A program made the position numbers and the translations under genes. This document shows, one piece after another, positions 8,150 through 11,421 of a DNA stretch of 11,421 nt. The notes beneath the pieces were generated by a model. The model saw only the letters and a list, made by a program, of their open reading frames with translations. It made no database searches and had not been told where the DNA came from. Every line of letters starts with the position of its first letter. Position 1 is the stretch's first letter. This DNA comes from Xylaria sp. FL1777 (lineage: Eukaryota; Ascomycota; Sordariomycetes; Xylariales; Xylariaceae). Location of the stretch: NCBI GenBank assembly GCA_022578965.1, contig MU401049.1, forward strand, positions 1 through 11,421, given 5' to 3'.

Positions 8150-8770
8150 TTATTAATATGTTATATAAGATTTATATTATTAATAATAGTTTTATTTAAT
8201 TGTTTTATTAGTAGTTAATATAACTTTATAAATATTATTTTAATATTTAGTTTAGTTTTTTTATTTGTTTATTTGTTTATAAGTAATAAGCAGTTAAAAA
8301 CTTTAGTTTAATATTAATAAGTTTAAAAAAACTAGTTTTAAATTTAAAAGTAAATAATTTATTTTAGTTTAAAACAATTTTTTTTAGTAACTTATGCTTA
8401 TTTAAATATTAGCATATAAAAGCATATATAAGTTGTTTAGCTATTATATTTTCTTTAAATAATAAAAAATAAGCATACTTAGTAAGTTTATTAATAATAA
8501 TTTATATTTTATTATATTATACTTTTATAATTAAATTAGTTAATAAAAATAATGCTATAATAAAATTTTAAGCAATAATATGCTATGCTTATTTAAGTAT
8601 TTATATAAATTATAGCAGTTTATAAAGCTTATGTTAAGCTGCTTTAGCTTTATTATAAATATTGCATTTTTTTATAATAGATTTAATTATGTTTTATAGT
8701 TTTAAAAAATTGTATTTTTTTTATAATTATTAAACTGTTTTTATTGCTTTTTAATGTTTATATAATAAAT
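8150..8770 (-). other. Integrase zinc finger and catalytic core relic
   Basis: The zinc finger shows His at 8754-8756 and KC-N-I-Y (Cys 8664-8666; second Cys mutated to Tyr at 8655-8657), giving the His...Cys-x2-Cys half of HHCC. The core follows: A-stop-N-F-I (expected Ala-Trp-Asp-Phe, 8571 to about 8560, Asp now Asn at 8565-8567), NKLTKYAYF at 8492-8466 (expected Asp-Arg-Leu), and TAYYL-stop-TNKQIKKT at 8294-8252 (expected Thr-Ala-Tyr-His-Pro-Gln-Thr-x-Gly-Gln-Thr-Glu). These blocks are diagnostic for Ty3/Gypsy integrase. The catalytic Asp residues are lost, so it could not join DNA ends. Confidence 0.88.
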
Positions 8771-9059
8771 ATTTGTAAAATTTCTTAATAAACTTGTTTT
8801 ATAAAAATTCTAATAAATAAACCTTATGTTTATATATTAGCTTGTTATTTTTTAATTTTTTGTGTTTTTATAATTATGCTAACTTTTTTAAGTTATAAGC
8901 TTATTATAGCTATATATTTGTAAAGTTTTTAAATATAACTTTAACTTTTAAGCTTTTATTTTTTTAAAAATATAATACTTAAATGTTTTTTTTTAAAACT
9001 TTAAATTCTTTTTAATTTTATTAACTAAATATGTTTATTTAAATGTTTTTTTTTTTTTT

Positions 9060-9500
9060 AATGTAACATATTTTAAAGTTAAATTTAGAAAAAAAAACTA
9101 TTTAATTTTTATATTGTTTAGTAATTTTTTGCATAATTATAAATTTCGTTAAGTTTTAATAATTTAAATAAATTTTAATTAGCTTTATAGTTTTTATAAA
9201 AAACAGTTTTTACTTTTTAAATGCTATAATAATTGCAAGCAGTTCTTTATTATATATAAAGTATTATAATGCTACGTTTTATAATGCTTTAAAATAATAA
9301 GCTACTAAGTGCTATTTTTTGTTATTTTTTAATTGTTTTAAAACTTTTGCAATTATATTATTTAAAGCATTTATTTTTAGCTTTTTTTTTTTCTGTAAAT
9401 TAAGTAGTTTAACTACAAAATTAAAAATAACTTTTAGTTTTAGTTCTTTAAAAGCTTTTTAAGCTTTTTTTAAAATTAAAAAGGATTTTTTTTCGTATTT
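9060..9500 (-). other. RNase H relic
   Basis: The minus strand reads INALNNIIAKVLKQ (about 9375-9333; expected Thr-Asp-Ala-Ser), then HLVAYYFKAL, then YNKELLAI at 9254-9228. A Lys-rich stretch with NLTKF follows, then a segment ending FFSKFNFKI. These are the ordered blocks of Gypsy RNase H, which degrades the RNA strand during reverse transcription. The first catalytic Asp (9369-9371) is now Asn. Trp and Gln codons are stops. Confidence 0.85.
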
Positions 9501-9679
9501 TTTCTTTATATACTTTATAAAATAAAATGCTATTTTCTTAAAGTTTTAAATTAACATTTAAACATAGTTTAAAAATCTTAATGCTTGTTATATATTTATA
9601 ATAGTAACTAAATTAAATATTTTTTAGTTTTATACTGTATTAATTTTTAACTATTAAATTTATATTTGTTTTAAAGTAA

Positions 9680-10325
9680 TTATAAATCTTAAAAAGTTTA
9701 TTTTTTATATATGCTATATATATTTTTTTATATTAAGTTGTAATTCTGCTTGTTTAAATATTTTTAATACTTAAGTTATATATTTTTTATATTTTTTTAG
9801 TGTTTTAAAGTAAATCAAAATATTATTTAAGTAAATAAACACAAATTTATTTAAACATTTTTATAAAATCATTATTATTATATATTAAAAGCTAGCTAAT
9901 ATGTTTTATAGTTTTTATAGCATAATTATATATTTATATAGTTTATATACTATTTATATAGTAGTTTTTTATTTTTTTTCTTTAGCTATTTTAATAGCAT
10001 AATATTTATTTAAAATATTAACTGCTATAAACTATTTTGTTTAGCTAATATTTTCTTTTATAATTACTAGCAAAATAAAAAAATATTTATTTGCAATAAT
10101 AATTATATTTAATAATTAATAGTTAATTATTATTTATTATATTAGTTTTTCTTTTTTATTAATTAGTTGTTTTTTATTTTTTATTTTAAATATTAGTACT
10201 ATAAAATATTTAATAAATAACTAAGATTTTCTTAAGAATTCTTTTGCTAAATTTTTTTAAATGTATTTTTATAAAGCGTTTATTTTATTTAAGCTTATAT
10301 AATATATTTAATAAAGCTTTAGTTA
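9680..10325 (-). other. Reverse transcriptase relic with YLDD changed to YLNN
   Basis: One minus-strand frame shows KYI-stop-KNLAKEFLRKS (about 10285-10230), a long middle section ending EKK-stop-KTTI, then YKYIIML (about 9938-9918), LASF (about 9899-9887) and the active-site block FIYLNNILIYFKTL around 9822-9833. These correspond to the fingers and palm of Gypsy RT, including Tyr-Leu-Asp-Asp. Both metal-binding Asp are now Asn. After the active site comes KIFKQAELQL (about 9767-9738). No frameshift is needed between 10322 and about 9735, so decay is by substitution, not indels. Confidence 0.92.
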
Positions 10326-10815
10326 ATATTTTTCCTTAATAAAAATGTAGTAATTTTATAAGCTATGTTTAAGAAGTTTTTTTTTTTTTTTTTTTTTAAA
10401 TAGTTTGTAAAATTTATAATATATCTTTAGTATTTTGTTTAAAATTTCTTTTGTGATTTTTTTAATTTTTTTGCTTTGTTTTTTACTTTTTTAATTAATA
10501 GTTTTTGCTTTTTATTAAATTAAAAAGTTATTAATCTTTAGCTATAATATTCTTAAAATAATATTATAATTAAATATATTAGTAATATTTAATATAATTT
10601 ATTTTTTATGTTTTTATATAAATATATTAAAAGGTTTAGTTTTTTTAAATATGCAACTATTATTATAACTAAAAATACTTTTATTAAATTTTTTAATCTT
10701 TTAAGATTTTTGTTTGTATTTTTAAGAAATTTTATTTTGTTTTATTACTTTAAGTAAAATTATATTAGCTTATGTTTTTAAATTAATTAAAATATTATAT
10801 TTTTTTCTTTAATAT
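10326..10815 (-). other. Pol segment between protease and RT; contains a 21-base T run
   Basis: About 490 bases lie upstream of the RT on the element strand. By position this holds the protease-RT linker or part of the protease. The translation is Lys-, Asn- and Ile-rich with no motif I can name. A homopolymer of about 21 T lies at 10377-10397 (poly-A on the element strand), which may be a polylysine stretch or a slippage-expanded run. No promoter, RNA gene or separate repeat is visible. Confidence 0.4.
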
Positions 10816-11421
10816 ATAAGTTTAATTTTAAATTAGTTTTGCTAGTTATTATATTAAACTTTATATAAAGCTTTAGTTTTTTTAGCTATTTGCTACTTTT
10901 TTAGTAAGTATTTATTTTGTTTTTTAATTTTTTTTTATAAAATGTTTAAATATTTATTTTATTTTATACTTTAGATATTATTATGCTTTGTTTTATTTTT
11001 GCTTTTAGTTAAGCTTTAAATTGCAGTTTTTAAGCTTTTTTACTTTTAGTAACTATTTTTTAGTATAATTATATCTTAATTAACTAGTAATATTTATAGT
11101 AGTTATTTTTATATTTCTTTAAAATAGTGTTATAAATGCAATTAAAATTCTTTTTAAATGTTGTAAATTTTTGTGGATTTTTATAATAAACTATAATTAT
11201 AACTAACTACTTTAATTCGTAAAAGTTCTATATTTTTATTTTTGCAATTTGTTTAAAAAACCAATTATTTTTTAATTTATTAAGTAAGTATTAATAGCAA
11301 TAATATACTATATAGCAATTTTATAGTACTTTATTATGTTTTAGATTTTTTAAGCATAAAATATTATTATTGTTTTTTATTATAGTTTTATTATAATAAT
11401 AACTTTTAGCAATTAGTTAAA
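10816..11421 (-). repeat. Direct repeat, right copy; probable gag-pol junction/protease segment of copy B
   Basis: This segment matches 1-606 throughout at offset 10815, with no net indel, and is cut by the window end. It lies directly upstream of copy B's RT, which identifies it as part of gag/protease rather than an LTR. Compared with the left copy it has some positions more mutated (T for C) and some less (for example GC near 10842 and CG near 11218). Each copy was therefore hit independently. Confidence 0.85.

Larger units (their letters stand above)
7480..10325 (-). pseudogene. pol: Gypsy Pol polyprotein relic (RT, RNase H, integrase, chromodomain)
   Basis: Pol copies element RNA into DNA and inserts it into the genome. 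The N-terminal end of the RT is at about 10322 (minus strand) and the chromodomain ends at about 7505. Domains appear in the order RT (10322-9680), RNase H (about 9500-9060), integrase zinc finger and catalytic core (about 8770-8150), integrase C-terminal region (about 7940-7740) and chromodomain (7652-7505). The RT can be followed for some 200 codons in one frame without a frameshift, which is striking given how many TAA/TAG stops it has. Almost every stop falls where the family has Gln or Trp. Individual domains are listed separately. The protease should lie upstream, at 10330-11421. The function of the family is certain; this copy cannot encode a full protein. Confidence 0.9.
1..11421. other. 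RIP-mutated AT-rich repeat block (fungal AT-isochore)
   Basis: The whole window is dominated by TA, AA and TT, while CA and TG are scarce and TGA stops are nearly absent (isolated cases near 4048 and 10453). In the recognisable protein relics the stops are TAA/TAG at places where the family has Gln or Trp. Expected Asp reads as Asn, His and Cys as Tyr, and Pro as Leu. This is the pattern of C-to-T change at CpA on both strands, that is repeat-induced point mutation, known from Pezizomycotina fungi. No intact gene, tRNA or rRNA was found. The organism assignment (filamentous ascomycete) is an inference from this pattern plus the element types. Base counts were judged by eye, not computed. Confidence 0.9.
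6323..11421 (-). mobile_element. Ty3/Gypsy chromovirus-type retrotransposon copy B, 3' part (pol to 3' LTR)
   Basis: Reading leftward, this copy shows a shared gag-pol junction segment (11421-10816), reverse transcriptase, RNase H, integrase, chromodomain, a non-pol 3' region, a polypurine tract and a 3' LTR (6816-6323). The order RT-RH-IN is that of Ty3/Gypsy, not Copia. The chromodomain after integrase marks a chromovirus, the common fungal lineage. Its gag and 5' LTR lie beyond the right edge. All domains are riddled with TAA/TAG, and the RT YxDD motif is destroyed, so the copy is dead unless helped in trans. Confidence 0.88.

Noticed and set aside
1..11421. Outer 606-bp repeats as LTRs of one 10.8-kb element
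   Set aside because: The repeats are internal to the Gypsy order (between gag and RT) and are cut by both window ends. The real LTRs are the 494-bp repeats.
1..11421. Mitochondrial, plastid or AT-rich bacterial/protist genome
   Set aside because: No intact ORF, tRNA or rRNA is present. Stops fall at Gln/Trp codons of retroelement proteins and repeat copies differ by transitions, which is RIP rather than mutational AT bias on living genes.

Overview
The window is extremely AT-rich (runs of A, T, TTA and TAA, with C surviving mainly in GC, TC and CT contexts and the dinucleotides CA and TG strongly depleted). Nothing in it is an intact gene. This is the signature of repeat-induced point mutation (RIP) in a filamentous ascomycete (Pezizomycotina): CpA has become TpA on both strands, so Gln and Trp codons are now TAA/TAG, His reads as Tyr, Asp as Asn and Pro as Leu. 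Reading the stops back as Gln/Trp/Arg reveals degraded retrotransposon proteins, all on the minus strand. I would place the window in a heterochromatic AT-isochore of a fungal genome; I cannot name the species.

Layout. (1) 1-3209: 5' part of a Ty3/Gypsy retrotransposon, copy A, pointing left. It has a 5' LTR (2716-3209), a leader, a gag relic (about 1300-2100, with a CCHC zinc knuckle at 1332-1373) and the start of a segment shared with copy B (1-606); the rest of its pol lies beyond the left edge. (2) 3210-6322: about 3.1 kb of different DNA. It holds a minus-strand relic of a LINE-type ORF1 with zinc knuckles (about 3300-5190), followed by about 1.1 kb I cannot assign. (3) 6323-11421: 3' part of a second element of the same Gypsy family, copy B, same orientation. 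It has a 3' LTR (6323-6816), a polypurine tract (minus strand, 6820-6831), a 3' non-pol region, and a complete pol relic: chromodomain, integrase, RNase H and reverse transcriptase, reading leftward from about 10320. Its last 606 bases (10816-11421) repeat bases 1-606.

The two copies overlap only in the 606-bp segment and the LTR. Splicing A (3209 down to 1) onto B (10815 down to 6323) gives a full element of about 7.7 kb with 494-bp LTRs, normal for a chromovirus-type Ty3/Gypsy element. The arrangement is therefore two same-orientation Gypsy copies flanking part of a LINE, all heavily RIPped. Pairwise differences between the repeat copies are almost all C/T or G/A, and neither repeat pair shows a net indel. 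That points to RIP rather than slow erosion. I see no previously undescribed system. The least explained parts are the 5200-6322 segment and a Lys/Gln/Ala-rich plus-strand tract at about 7340-7430.
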